Shown here in pieces: positions 52,772-61,703 of a stretch of DNA of 64,000 bases (the first letter of the stretch is position 1; the number at the start of each line of letters is the position of its first letter). Source of the stretch: an uncultured Lachnospiraceae bacterium (lineage in GTDB: Bacteria; Bacillota; Clostridia; Lachnospirales; Lachnospiraceae); assembly GCA_910588215.1 (NCBI GenBank), contig CAJUQJ010000012.1, positions 1 to 64,000 on the forward strand, given 5' to 3'. The notes beneath the pieces were generated by a model that saw only the letters and a list, made by a program, of their open reading frames with translations, did not search any database and was not told the origin of the DNA. Both the position numbers and the translations under genes were made by a program.

Positions 52772-55078
52772 TCAGCCGCCGAACATGCCGGACACTGCAT
52801 TGTTCTTGGACTGCAGTTTCGCCATCGCAGTCTCCATCGCCGAGAATTTCTTGTACCAGCTATCGATCAGTTCATTCAGCTTAGTCTCTTCCTTAGCGAT
52901 CTTATCTTTATAATCCTTATACTCTTTCTCCATCGTCTTATCATTGTAGACAGTAAAGGCACTGCTGGTATCCTTGATGCTCTTCATCTTGTCGGTCAGC
53001 GTATCATAAAGGTTCTTCGACAGACCAGCGAAGAACTTCTGCACCGTCGCCGGATCGGAAGCGATCATCGCGCGCAGTTCATCATCCTTATTCGCTACGG
53101 CCGGATCGTCCTTGTCACCATTGATATGGTACGCCCCCTTCTCATTATCCGCTGCGTTAAAGTAGCCCAGCGTATTGATGCCGAAGTCAGACAGATACAT
53201 CTTCTTGCCATTGACGGTAGCGCCCTGCATCAGCACTGTCTTCATAGCATCCGACACATCCCGCAGGGTGGAATCTCTGCGAAGCAGGGAATCTTTGATC
53301 TTCTTCTCCCACTCTTCGATCTCCGAATCCGCCAGGCCTTGCTTCTCTTCGGAGAGAAGCGGCTCATAGCCCTTCGAAGAATCCGCATTATAAAGGGCAT
53401 CCATCTCGTTGATCAGCTTGTTATACTCGGTGAAGAAATTCTTGATCGTATTGAAGATGCCATCCGTATCCTCTGCCGTTGTCAGCGTGATCTCCTCGTC
53501 CGGTTTCGTTGTCTGCTGCGCCGTAATAGTCAGTCCATTGATCTCGAACGTGTTCGTACTGTTGGTATATTTTACATCATTCAAATATATCTCTGCATCA
53601 AGGCCGTCTACTTTAGTAGCTGTCTTATCTGCATCAAGGCCGTTGGCATATGCCTCATATTGCAGGGCTGTTGCGATCTTACTATCAAAGTAAGCCGTGA
53701 TCTCGTCTTTAGCTTTCTGCGTAGCCTGCAGTTTATTGTCAGTACTCAGGGCCGGATCACCGTTGGCGTCTACTTCATAATAACTCCGGTTATCCTTGAT
53801 CGTCTCCTTATTGGCTTCCACTGCATTCTGAAGATCAGCGACCGCCCTGACGTAACTGTAGTGTGCATTCTTCTTATTAAATGCACTCTGCGCATTGGCC
53901 ATCTTCTGACTTGCATCCTTTACTGCCTCTTCCGCCAGTTTGATATCCTCAGCCGTAGCAGTATTATCCTTCTTCAATTCCGCCAGCTTATTCTGAGCTT
54001 CCTTAAGAACTTTGCTCGCGTCGTCCAGATCTTTCTTCAGTCCGCCGTTGCGCACCTTCTCCATGATCGGCTGATTATTCTCATCGAACATGGGATTGCC
54101 GTCTTTATCCTTCTTCTGGACTTCAACTTCCGGCCCGTACAATTCATCGTACAGTTTATCTGCCTGAGCATTAACTTTATCCTTGTCGTTCACATCATAG
54201 TCAATATCATACTTGCTGTTCTCGTCATTATCCTTAAAGATCGCGTCCAGTCTCTTCTGATATTCTTCATTCGCTTTCAGCAGAGAATCCGTACTCGCCT
54301 TCTTGTTGGCGATCAGTTTCTCCAGCTCACGCAGCTCAGCCTCAGCGCGCTTCACCGTATCGGAATCGTACGAAGCCCAGAGCGCATACTCTTTGGCTTC
54401 ATTGCTGGTCGCATTATAAGCGGACATCAATCCCAGGGAAGCAAGAGCATCCAAACCCTCTTTGTTATTAGCTGTGATCATAAAGTCTGCCGACGCGCCC
54501 GAATTCTTGGCATTCACATAAAAACGCTGATTCTTCGCGTCAAAGCTGGCGCTGATGCCCGCAGACTGCAGTTTCGACACCACGTCGGATATCTTCATAT
54601 CCTTCGTGACAGTAATGTCAGTTTCTTTGCCTGCCACTTTCACACGGAATTTACCTTCGCCATTGGCATCTCCGGTAAAGCCCAGATCCTCCAGCTTAGT
54701 AGATGCAGTAACCCTCTTGCCGTTAATATCTTCTTTCAGAGCCGCACCTGTCAAATTACCCTGCTTTGCCAGTTGGGTAATCTTCAGATTCTGTACACTG
54801 TTCGGCGCATCCGCAGATGTCACCACACTGACTGCATTGGTATTGGACACTTTCGTCATTTTCTTCAAATAGGAACCTTCAAATCTCATATTGTCCAATA
54901 CATTCGTATAGAAGCTGTAAATCTTCGTATTCAGGGCTTTCCATGCATCCTGCTTCCAGCTTAACTTCGTCTGCGCCTTCACAAGCTTATTCTTCTTCAC
55001 ACTCTGCGCAGAGGCAAGTTCACTGATGATACTCTCCGTATCCAAACCGGAATACATACCCGTAATCCTGATAGCCAT
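52772..55078 (-). CDS. fliD: Flagellar filament cap protein FliD, enlarged
   Basis: Caps the filament tip and directs flagellin folding; 768 residues against 400-550 in common homologs. The N-terminal FliD_N part (MAIRITGMYSGLDTESIISE; KKNKLVKAQTKLSWKQDAW) and C-terminal FliD_C part (FTEYNKLINEMDALYNADSS) are normal. Between them, roughly residues 240-470, lies a large insertion of charged helices, coiled-coil-like (DDASKVLKEAQNKLAELKKD), with a Gly/Asn/Pro-rich turn (KDKDGNPMFDENNQPIMEKV). GGAGGG precedes the ATG. It is expected to be transcribed with flaG from the SigD promoter at 55773-55799. Confidence 0.93.
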   Translation of the reverse strand: MAIRITGMYSGLDTESIISELASAQSVKKNKLVKAQTKLSWKQDAWKALNTKIYSFYTNVLDNMRFEGSYLKKMTKVSNTNAVSVVTSADAPNSVQNLKITQLAKQGNLTGAALKEDINGKRVTASTKLEDLGFTGDANGEGKFRVKVAGKETDITVTKDMKISDVVSKLQSAGISASFDAKNQRFYVNAKNSGASADFMITANNKEGLDALASLGLMSAYNATSNEAKEYALWASYDSDTVKRAEAELRELEKLIANKKASTDSLLKANEEYQKRLDAIFKDNDENSKYDIDYDVNDKDKVNAQADKLYDELYGPEVEVQKKDKDGNPMFDENNQPIMEKVRNGGLKKDLDDASKVLKEAQNKLAELKKDNTATAEDIKLAEEAVKDASQKMANAQSAFNKKNAHYSYVRAVADLQNAVEANKETIKDNRSYYEVDANGDPALSTDNKLQATQKAKDEITAYFDSKIATALQYEAYANGLDADKTATKVDGLDAEIYLNDVKYTNSTNTFEINGLTITAQQTTKPDEEITLTTAEDTDGIFNTIKNFFTEYNKLINEMDALYNADSSKGYEPLLSEEKQGLADSEIEEWEKKIKDSLLRRDSTLRDVSDAMKTVLMQGATVNGKKMYLSDFGINTLGYFNAADNEKGAYHINGDKDDPAVANKDDELRAMIASDPATVQKFFAGLSKNLYDTLTDKMKSIKDTSSAFTVYNDKTMEKEYKDYKDKIAKEETKLNELIDSWYKKFSAMETAMAKLQSKNNAVSGMFGG

Positions 55079-55184
55079 TTCTGTTCCCTCCTAATATAAA
55101 ATACTGTCTGTCATATTGCTCACAGTCACACTGATCTTTACTCATATGCATCACGCAAATGACCAGATCTTCAACTGCGATACA

Positions 55185-55637
55185 TTAACGCTTCTCATCT
55201 ACAAGGATACCTGCCATCTCCCAGATGCTGGCGATCATATCAAGTGTCTTCTCCGGCGGAAATTCCTTGATGACTTCCTTCGTATCCTTATCCAATATCT
55301 TGATCATGATCCGGTTGGTCCTCTCATGAACACCGAAAACCGCTTCTTCATTGCTGTTGCTGATCTTCCTGTTCATCTCCGCGATCATCTTCTTTAAATG
55401 TTCCGGAGTCTCCGGAGTCTGTGGCTCCATCTCCTCCTGTTGCTGCCCGCTTCCATTACCCTCGCTGTCAGGTTTCTCCTCTTCGAGCTGAATCTTAGTA
55501 ACGGCTGCGGTTGTCGCATCAACATTCACTGTCTGTCCGTCCTCAGGAACTTCCGTGTTCACTGGCGTAGTCGTCTGCGGTTTTACAGTCGATTGTGCCT
55601 GATATGTCATAGCACTGCTTAATGGTTCGATTGCCAT
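55185..55637 (-). CDS. flaG: FlaG family flagellar protein
   Basis: A 150-residue protein. The C-terminal 65 residues match FlaG (AVFGVHERTNRIMIKILDKD; VIKEFPPEKTLDMIASIWEM). The N-terminal 85 residues are a low-complexity, Pro/Thr/Glu-rich extension (KPQTTTPVNTEVPEDGQTVN). FlaG proteins affect filament length and usually precede fliD, as here. GGAGGTGATC precedes the ATG, and a SigD promoter lies about 135 bases upstream. Confidence 0.88.
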   Translation of the reverse strand: MAIEPLSSAMTYQAQSTVKPQTTTPVNTEVPEDGQTVNVDATTAAVTKIQLEEEKPDSEGNGSGQQQEEMEPQTPETPEHLKKMIAEMNRKISNSNEEAVFGVHERTNRIMIKILDKDTKEVIKEFPPEKTLDMIASIWEMAGILVDEKR

Positions 55638-55772
55638 TGCCGATCACCTCCATGTGATATAGTATATTTATTCTGAATCGTCTCACGATAACGTCCGCTT
55701 CTCTCTATCCTATACGAAGACGGGAAGAAATCCGCACAACAACAGAGAGTTACTACGTAATCTTTGATATAT

Positions 55773-55799
55773 ATATCGGAAAAATGAAAAATATGTTTA
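55773..55799 (-). promoter_or_regulatory. SigD promoter of flaG-fliD
   Basis: TAAA (55799-55796), 15 bases, TCCGATAT (55780-55773), matching the flagellin promoters. Confidence 0.88.
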
Positions 55800-55920
55800 G
55801 AGCGGCCGGTACAAAACGGGAATTATTATGTTACAATATCTTTACCTTTAATTGTCAGGAGCACACATCCTTTCGATTAACGGATATACCTGCCACGGCA
55901 GACAGGAACGGAGAACCCAT

Positions 55921-57099
55921 ATGGAAATCTTATTCTACCGCTACAACAATATCTGTGAACCTGACATCCTGCAGACCTTTCAGGCATTCGGCATCACAGT
56001 GCACACCGAAGAAATGGAAATGACCGATAAAACTATCACTCCCAGACAGTGCGCTGTCAAGATCGCTGATTGGCTTACCGAACACACATTTGCCTTTGTT
56101 TTCAGTATTAATTTCTTCCCGGCAATCTCTTATACATGCAACCGCTTCCATGTGCCTTATGTATGCTGGAGTGTCGATTCTCCGGTGCCGGAGTTATTTT
56201 CCAATGCCCTGAAGAACGAGTGGAACCGGATCTTCCTGTTCGACCGGACACAATATGAGTTCTTCCATCCCATAAATCCGCAGCGCATCTTCTATCTGCC
56301 GCTTGCCACCAACACGAAACGCTGGGAAGAACTGATCCTGACTATGACGGAAGAAGACCATGCAAACTATAGCAGTGATATCAGTTTCGTAGGTTCTCTT
56401 TATACGGAAAAATGCAGATACGACACCTTGAATCTCACGCCGCACACACGCGGTTTCGCAGACGGTCTGATGGAAGCGCAGCTTAAAATATATGGCTATA
56501 ACTTTATCGCAGAGACTCTGACCGAGGGTGTCATTCGTGAGATTGCTGACGCTGACCCGGATTTCTACAAAGGCGCTGACACCTATGGGGACACGAAGCG
56601 CTACCTTGTCGCACATCAGTATCTTGGTGTCAAACTGGCCGCTATAGAGAGAGAACGGATCTTGAACCGTCTGGCAGAACATTTTCATGTAACGCTCTAT
56701 ACCAACAGCGACAGCACACCGCTTCCTAACGTACATTGTATGGGACCTGCCAGAACCCTGACGGAAATGCCCCGAATCTTTCATGCCAGCAAGATCAATC
56801 TGAATATTACCATGCGGCCCATCGAAAGCGGACTTTCTCTCCGTATCTGGGATGTCCTTGGCTGCGGCGGATTCCTTCTTACCAATTACCAGGCGGAAAT
56901 CCCGGAATATTTCGAGATCGGCAAAGATCTTGAGACCTATGAATCCATAGAAGAGCTGGAGCAGAAGGCAGCTTATTATCTGTCCCATGAAGAAGAACGG
57001 CTGGAAATAGCCATTCACGGTTACGAGACCGTAGCAAAACTGCATACCTATGAGATCAGAATAGCAGAGATGATACGGATCCTGCACTCCTTGTCATGA
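55921..57099 (+). CDS. CgeB-like glycosyltransferase (subgroup A)
   Basis: A 392-residue protein beginning MEILFYRYNNICEPDILQTF, related to 30055-31185 and 32324-33577: FSINFFPAIS, CWSVDSPVPE, then INLNITMRPIESGLSLRIWD with LGCGGFLLTNYQAEIPEYFE. GGAG precedes the ATG at 55921; the frame extends to 55852 without a ribosome site. It is divergent from the flaG-fliD promoter and separated from the rest of the island by the flagellar export genes, so it may be a detached member or act on a different flagellar protein. Confidence 0.85.
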   Translation: MEILFYRYNNICEPDILQTFQAFGITVHTEEMEMTDKTITPRQCAVKIADWLTEHTFAFVFSINFFPAISYTCNRFHVPYVCWSVDSPVPELFSNALKNEWNRIFLFDRTQYEFFHPINPQRIFYLPLATNTKRWEELILTMTEEDHANYSSDISFVGSLYTEKCRYDTLNLTPHTRGFADGLMEAQLKIYGYNFIAETLTEGVIREIADADPDFYKGADTYGDTKRYLVAHQYLGVKLAAIERERILNRLAEHFHVTLYTNSDSTPLPNVHCMGPARTLTEMPRIFHASKINLNITMRPIESGLSLRIWDVLGCGGFLLTNYQAEIPEYFEIGKDLETYESIEELEQKAAYYLSHEEERLEIAIHGYETVAKLHTYEIRIAEMIRILHSLS

Positions 57100-57124
57100 T
57101 GCCGGAATCATAAGATACAAAAAA

Positions 57125-57191
57125 AATCCTGCAGGCAGGATTCTCCGCCTGCGGCGGGTCGCTCCAGCGACATTATTCCGTTCCGCCGCAG
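57125..57191. repeat. Stem cluster: small hairpin plus nested three-arm stem
   Basis: AATCCTG/CAGGATT (57125-57142) is followed by an outer stem CTGCGGCGG/CCGCCGCAG (57149-57157 with 57183-57191) enclosing GTCGCT/AGCGAC. The first hairpin has a run of T on the minus strand. Confidence 0.55.
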
Positions 57192-57203
57192 TGCGATCAT
57201 TGC

Positions 57204-57247
57204 TTTTATCATATAGGAAATTCATCGAAATTTCCTATATGATAAAA
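57204..57247. repeat. Perfect 19-base inverted repeat
   Basis: TTTTATCATATAGGAAATT and its exact complement are separated by six bases. It lies between the CgeB-like gene and the csrA terminator and ends in A/T on both sides; it could terminate the plus-strand gene. Confidence 0.8.
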
Positions 57248-57282
57248 ACTGCCTTGCAGAGACGATCCCTCTGTAAGGCAGT
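57248..57282 (-). terminator. Terminator of the fliW-csrA unit
   Basis: ACTGCCTTACAGAG and CTCTGCAAGGCAGT pair at 13 of 14 positions on the minus strand, followed by TTTTTATC, 14 bases beyond csrA. Confidence 0.85.
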
Positions 57283-57296
57283 CTTATTCCATATCT

Positions 57297-57515
57297 TTAT
57301 CCCAACAGCTTCTTCAGAGCTTCAATGCCATCTACATTGACAGCCTCCTTATTCGCATCCTGAATCTGCTCATGGACTTCCTTCCGGTATACAGGTACTT
57401 CCCGTGGAGCGCTGATGCCCAGCTTTACCTGCTCACCTTTAATTTCCAGCACCGTGATCTCCACATTATTGTTGATCACCAACGCTTCGTTCTTTTTCCT
57501 GGATAAAGCTAACAT
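57297..57515 (-). CDS. csrA: Carbon storage regulator CsrA
   Basis: A 72-residue RNA-binding dimer that blocks translation by binding GGA motifs. It begins MLALSRKKNEALVINNNVEI, with the beta-strand core VLEIKGEQVKLGISAPREVP and the RNA-contact Arg in APREV. It directly follows fliW (the stop at 57516 abuts the csrA start), as in B. subtilis. Targets visible in this window are the four flagellin leaders and possibly the FliD-like gene's leader. Confidence 0.96.
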   Translation of the reverse strand: MLALSRKKNEALVINNNVEITVLEIKGEQVKLGISAPREVPVYRKEVHEQIQDANKEAVNVDGIEALKKLLG

Positions 57516-57971
57516 CTACTCACCTGCTTTCTTCTGATTTAAAATATCATAAATCGGAAATTTCACCTGATAGGTATCACCCTCCACGATCACTTGTATC
57601 GCTTTCCTCTCTGCCGCATTGATCACGATAGGCCCTTTCAGATTAACCGACATCTTTGTCAGGTCTTCCGGAACCGTCACGGTCACGAGCACAAGCATAT
57701 CTTCCTGATCAAGTTCACCCAGATTCTTCAGCAATTCATCATCTGCTTCCGGATTATAATCAGGGCATACCAACAGTGGATCCATGACCGGCATGGCAAA
57801 TGCAGGCTCCTGGATGGACTGCAGCCAATGGATGGAATCCGAACCCTTTTCCTCATCATGGATCAACGCGAAATCCTTCAGATCGGGAAACCCGATAATT
57901 CCTTTGGGAAAATGTATCATCTTATCATCGTCAACTACAATCTCACCAAACACTTTTGTTGTTATCTGCAT
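57516..57971 (-). CDS. fliW: Flagellar assembly factor FliW
   Basis: A 151-residue protein that binds either flagellin or CsrA; free FliW sequesters CsrA and so permits flagellin synthesis when flagellin is being exported. Family features include GEIVVDDDKMIHFPKGIIGF near the start and FALIHDEEKGSDSIHWLQSI. The order flgL-fliW-csrA supports the assignment. Intergenic distances are minimal and the gene shares a transcript with csrA. Confidence 0.95.
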   Translation of the reverse strand: MQITTKVFGEIVVDDDKMIHFPKGIIGFPDLKDFALIHDEEKGSDSIHWLQSIQEPAFAMPVMDPLLVCPDYNPEADDELLKNLGELDQEDMLVLVTVTVPEDLTKMSVNLKGPIVINAAERKAIQVIVEGDTYQVKFPIYDILNQKKAGE

Positions 57972-58035
57972 ATCTTACCGTCCTCTCTCTTATAGTGGAA
58001 ACCTGCGAGGCTACGCAAACCCGAATCATTATTTC

Positions 58036-59652
58036 TTAAATATAATTCATCAGATTCGTCTGCATGATCTTACCTGTCGCCATCAGCGCCGCCTGATAAG
58101 TCAACTCCGAACTGGATAACTCTACCGCCACCTGCGTAATATCAATACCCTCATTATCTGTCTGCAGTTCTTTGAAAGTCGCCTTCTGGTTGCAAAGTCT
58201 GGCTGTGATCAGATCCAGTCGGCTTCCTCTGGTAGCGTTATTGGTGATCGCCAGATCATTGTCGTCACGATACTTCTGATAGTTTGTGATCTGATTCTCG
58301 AATCTCTTCTGGATATTCTCACGGATATAGGTCTCTGCCTTCTCGGCGCCTTTCAACTGCTCTGCCAGATCCTTATATGTCTGGCTGTCCTCAGGCACAT
58401 CTTTCATCTTGGCTTCGATATCACTCTTCTTGGTCTCGATCGCTTTCAACTGATTGAGACAGTGCTGGAAATCATCCATATCCCTCTGTACATTATGGGT
58501 AAATACCTCATCTGTCACCGTATTGACCTGGATCTTCTGGTTAAATCCGACATCGTAATAAATATCCTGATCCGCTTTGACCGTATTATAAGCAGTCTTC
58601 TTACCGTCATCCTTCGTCTCCACACAAGGGAAATAGTGTACCGGGTTGATGTCTCCTTCTACCCAGTTGGATTTCGTGTAAGTGATCTGGAAATCGTCGC
58701 CCTCTTTAAAATTATCTTTATAAACCTGTTCGCTGAATACCAGTTCTCCGGTGGAGGGAATATAAGCGATCCCTTCACACTTCCCGTCCGCAATATCCTT
58801 ATATGCTGTCTCCGCATCCGCGTATTCCGTAAAGGTCGGCGTGATCGGCACCATGGTCGGCGGTGTTGTTGGCGGCACTACCGTCTCATCCACCTTCTGC
58901 AGCTGTATCGGATTCCCGTCTTTGTCCGTAACCTGCAGCGGCAGCTGGCCACCGGCCGCAGTAGCATCCACATCATCGTAGGATAAGCGGAATCGATATA
59001 ACGTATTATTCGTCACATACTGCTCATAGCTTTCGTCCGGCAGCGGGCCGGTACCACCGGTACTGTTCGTAACATTGTTCAGAGAGTTCTTGCCGTCTGC
59101 CAGCACGCTCAGATCGGTATAGCTGATCGTACTGATATCTTTAAATCCGATATTCTCCTTAATCTCATAAGACACCGGGTGTTTCTCCATCTGCGCGATA
59201 TCTTCCGCGGAGAAAGTGATCGCCGTATCCGTCCTGAATCCGGAGAAGACATAACGCCCTGCATAGTCAACATTACCGCTGGCATAGAATTCTTTCGTCA
59301 AAGATTTCATCTGCTCCAAAATAATACTCAAGTCTTCCGAAGTCAAATATTTATTGGCTGCACCTGTAGCCTGACTGTAGAGATCCTTCAAGACCTCATC
59401 TATTGTATTGAGTGCATCCGCAGTCACTGTCAGCCACTGATCCGCATCTGCCGCGTTCTTGTCATGGTACTGTGTTACATTAGTCACATTAGTCCTCAGA
59501 CGAAGCGCTCTGATCGCAACCACCGGATCGTCGGAAGGCCGCACGATCTTACTCTGATTGGTCATCTGATTTGTCAGCTTATCTTCCAGAATCTTATTCT
59601 GATTGATATTATACAGCGAATTATTCCGCATGATCTTATTCGTCATTCTCAT
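58036..59652 (-). CDS. flgL: Hook-filament junction protein FlgL, enlarged
   Basis: Second junction protein between hook and filament; 538 residues, against about 300 in many bacteria. The N-terminal MRMTNKIMRNNSLYNINQNK and C-terminal LSSSELTYQAALMATGKIMQ helices are flagellin-like and intact. The extra length is in the exposed middle, including a Pro/Thr-rich loop (DETVVPPTTPPTMVPITPT). It lies downstream of the two flgK genes and upstream of fliW. Confidence 0.92.
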   Translation of the reverse strand: MRMTNKIMRNNSLYNINQNKILEDKLTNQMTNQSKIVRPSDDPVVAIRALRLRTNVTNVTQYHDKNAADADQWLTVTADALNTIDEVLKDLYSQATGAANKYLTSEDLSIILEQMKSLTKEFYASGNVDYAGRYVFSGFRTDTAITFSAEDIAQMEKHPVSYEIKENIGFKDISTISYTDLSVLADGKNSLNNVTNSTGGTGPLPDESYEQYVTNNTLYRFRLSYDDVDATAAGGQLPLQVTDKDGNPIQLQKVDETVVPPTTPPTMVPITPTFTEYADAETAYKDIADGKCEGIAYIPSTGELVFSEQVYKDNFKEGDDFQITYTKSNWVEGDINPVHYFPCVETKDDGKKTAYNTVKADQDIYYDVGFNQKIQVNTVTDEVFTHNVQRDMDDFQHCLNQLKAIETKKSDIEAKMKDVPEDSQTYKDLAEQLKGAEKAETYIRENIQKRFENQITNYQKYRDDNDLAITNNATRGSRLDLITARLCNQKATFKELQTDNEGIDITQVAVELSSSELTYQAALMATGKIMQTNLMNYI

Positions 59653-59822
59653 GGCTCATTATCCTCTCTTCCCGATTATAACTCCATCTCTGTCTTTGGC
59701 ATACTATCCCCGGTCCCGCATTCCAGTGCTTTCCAACTCAGATTCTCTGCAATTTCCGCTTTACTCCACTCACAAAAACGTCTCGCAACAGATCAACCGT
59801 GAATAGTAACACAACATCAGAG

Positions 59823-61679
59823 TCAGACTCCTGTCTGCAGGATCAACCTGTCGTAGATCTCTGTCAGCACGGAGATCATCTTGGAAGCCAGCGTGTAAGA
59901 ATTCTGATATTTTACCAGGTTTACCGCCTCTTCATCCTCATCCACGCCGGAGATTGAGATTCTCTGATTGTCAATGTTAGTTTCCAGACTGAGATAGGTC
60001 GCATAGAAAATATTGGCATTGCTGGCATTCAAAGCCGCATCAGACAATACGCACTCCAGGAAACCGCCTGCATCTCTTCCACGGAAGCTGAACTGGTTCT
60101 TGTCACTCATCATGGAGAGGACTTTCTTCACCTGTTCACACTGTTCCACGCCGTCTATCTCTTCACCGTTGTCAGGATCTTCGTCTGAGATCTTACCTCT
60201 CGTACCGAGCAGTGACGCATCCTTCATCAGCTCATCCAGGACGCTCATATTCCCTGCCGTCATATAGTAATATCCCTTACCGTTCCCCGCGGAATCGTTC
60301 AACTCGTCTTCCGTATACTGTCCGTTCTTCTTCGGATATCCACCGGTAAAAAGGATACCCGCATCGTCGCCCTTCGCAGTCAGACCATCCGTGAAGATAT
60401 CATTGACCTTCTTGGAAAACTCACGGATCCACTCGTTCATCTGCTGCATGTAGTAAGGAACACCTTGATAATTGACATCATATCCAATCGTCGCCTGTTT
60501 GTTAGTCTTCGTTGACGAGATAGGCTCATCGCTTGCCACATTATCTATCGTAAATGTATATACACCGTCTCCCTCGTAAGTCCAGTCCGTATAGTAATAC
60601 AGCTGATTTCCGATATTGATGACGCCGCCCGTATCAGACAGATTACACTTCATCATACTCTGCAGATAGGCATCCGTAGTCTCTATGGTAACCTTACTAG
60701 TGTCACCGCCATAGATGACTTCTTTGATCATTCCGTTGAAATATTCACCGTTGTTACCGTCACGCATCTGGAACAGACCTTTCAGCGATCCGCCCATGGA
60801 TGCATTGTTCAGGCTGAAATCCGGTCCGTGGGTCCAGCGGATATCATACAGACCGTCAATATCTGTCTGGTTCACTTTCTCTTCCGCGGAACGCGCAACA
60901 CATTCCAACTGATTGTATTCATTCTGATCCACAAGGATCTGTCCGCCGGCTATCCGAACGATACATCTGTTGGCGCCCGTCTCATTCCCCTGCTGATCGT
61001 AGATCGGATCCTCCACAACCTCGACATCCACGATCGCCGACAGTTCATCCAACAGGACATCCCGCTTATCCCGCAATTCGTTGGCTACCGGCCCGTTGAT
61101 CTCTATCAGATTGATCTGCTTGTTCACCGTAGCCAGATCCTGCGCAATGGAATTGATATGATCGATACGGATCTTGATCTCGTCATTGACGTCAGCCTGC
61201 AGGTTCTGCAGATCGCCATACATATTGTTAAAGTAATCCGCCATACTCTTAGCCGTGGAGATAAAAGCTCTCTTCGTGGCATCACTGCTGGCATTCTTGG
61301 TGATCTCCTGTAAAGCCTCTCCCAGATCGTCGAAGATCGACTTGAAGCCGGTCTTGCCGTCGTCTGTCAGATATTCCTCGATCATCTTGCAATAGTACGC
61401 CTTCGTATCGAATTCGCCCAATTTCGTCTCATTCTCACGGAACTTCTGATCGTAGAACCGTTCGCGGATACGCTCGATCGCCAGCGTATTGACACCGGCT
61501 CCCGCACAGCCATAAGTCGCAAACACACGCAGCGGATTCATCGCTTCCTGCTTCACTTCCTGCCGGCTGTAGCCCAGCGTATTCGCATTACTGATATTGT
61601 TAGCCGTCGTGTTGAGTGCCGCATTCGCTGCACGCAGACCCGATGACGCAATTTCCAATCCAAAAAATGTTGATGCCAT
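59823..61679 (-). CDS. flgK: Flagellar hook-associated protein FlgK, second paralog
   Basis: A 618-residue hook-filament junction protein. The N-terminus STFFGLEIASSGLRAANAAL with ANNISNANTLGYSRQEVK, the rod/hook/HAP motif, and the C-terminal VNLVKYQNSYTLASKMISVL are typical. It differs strongly from the adjacent FlgK (61704-63359) in its middle domains. The pair are probably two distinct junction proteins rather than a recent duplication. The ATG follows AGGTGAG. Confidence 0.92.
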   Translation of the reverse strand: MASTFFGLEIASSGLRAANAALNTTANNISNANTLGYSRQEVKQEAMNPLRVFATYGCAGAGVNTLAIERIRERFYDQKFRENETKLGEFDTKAYYCKMIEEYLTDDGKTGFKSIFDDLGEALQEITKNASSDATKRAFISTAKSMADYFNNMYGDLQNLQADVNDEIKIRIDHINSIAQDLATVNKQINLIEINGPVANELRDKRDVLLDELSAIVDVEVVEDPIYDQQGNETGANRCIVRIAGGQILVDQNEYNQLECVARSAEEKVNQTDIDGLYDIRWTHGPDFSLNNASMGGSLKGLFQMRDGNNGEYFNGMIKEVIYGGDTSKVTIETTDAYLQSMMKCNLSDTGGVINIGNQLYYYTDWTYEGDGVYTFTIDNVASDEPISSTKTNKQATIGYDVNYQGVPYYMQQMNEWIREFSKKVNDIFTDGLTAKGDDAGILFTGGYPKKNGQYTEDELNDSAGNGKGYYYMTAGNMSVLDELMKDASLLGTRGKISDEDPDNGEEIDGVEQCEQVKKVLSMMSDKNQFSFRGRDAGGFLECVLSDAALNASNANIFYATYLSLETNIDNQRISISGVDEDEEAVNLVKYQNSYTLASKMISVLTEIYDRLILQTGV

Positions 61680-61703
61680 AAGCTCACCTCTTATTGTCTT
61701 GTC

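Noticed and set aside
53126..54964. A 612-codon plus-strand open frame opposite fliD
   Set aside because: It is an antisense shadow of fliD: no ribosome site, no recognisable domain, odd hydrophobic composition, and the opposite strand has clear FliD domains.
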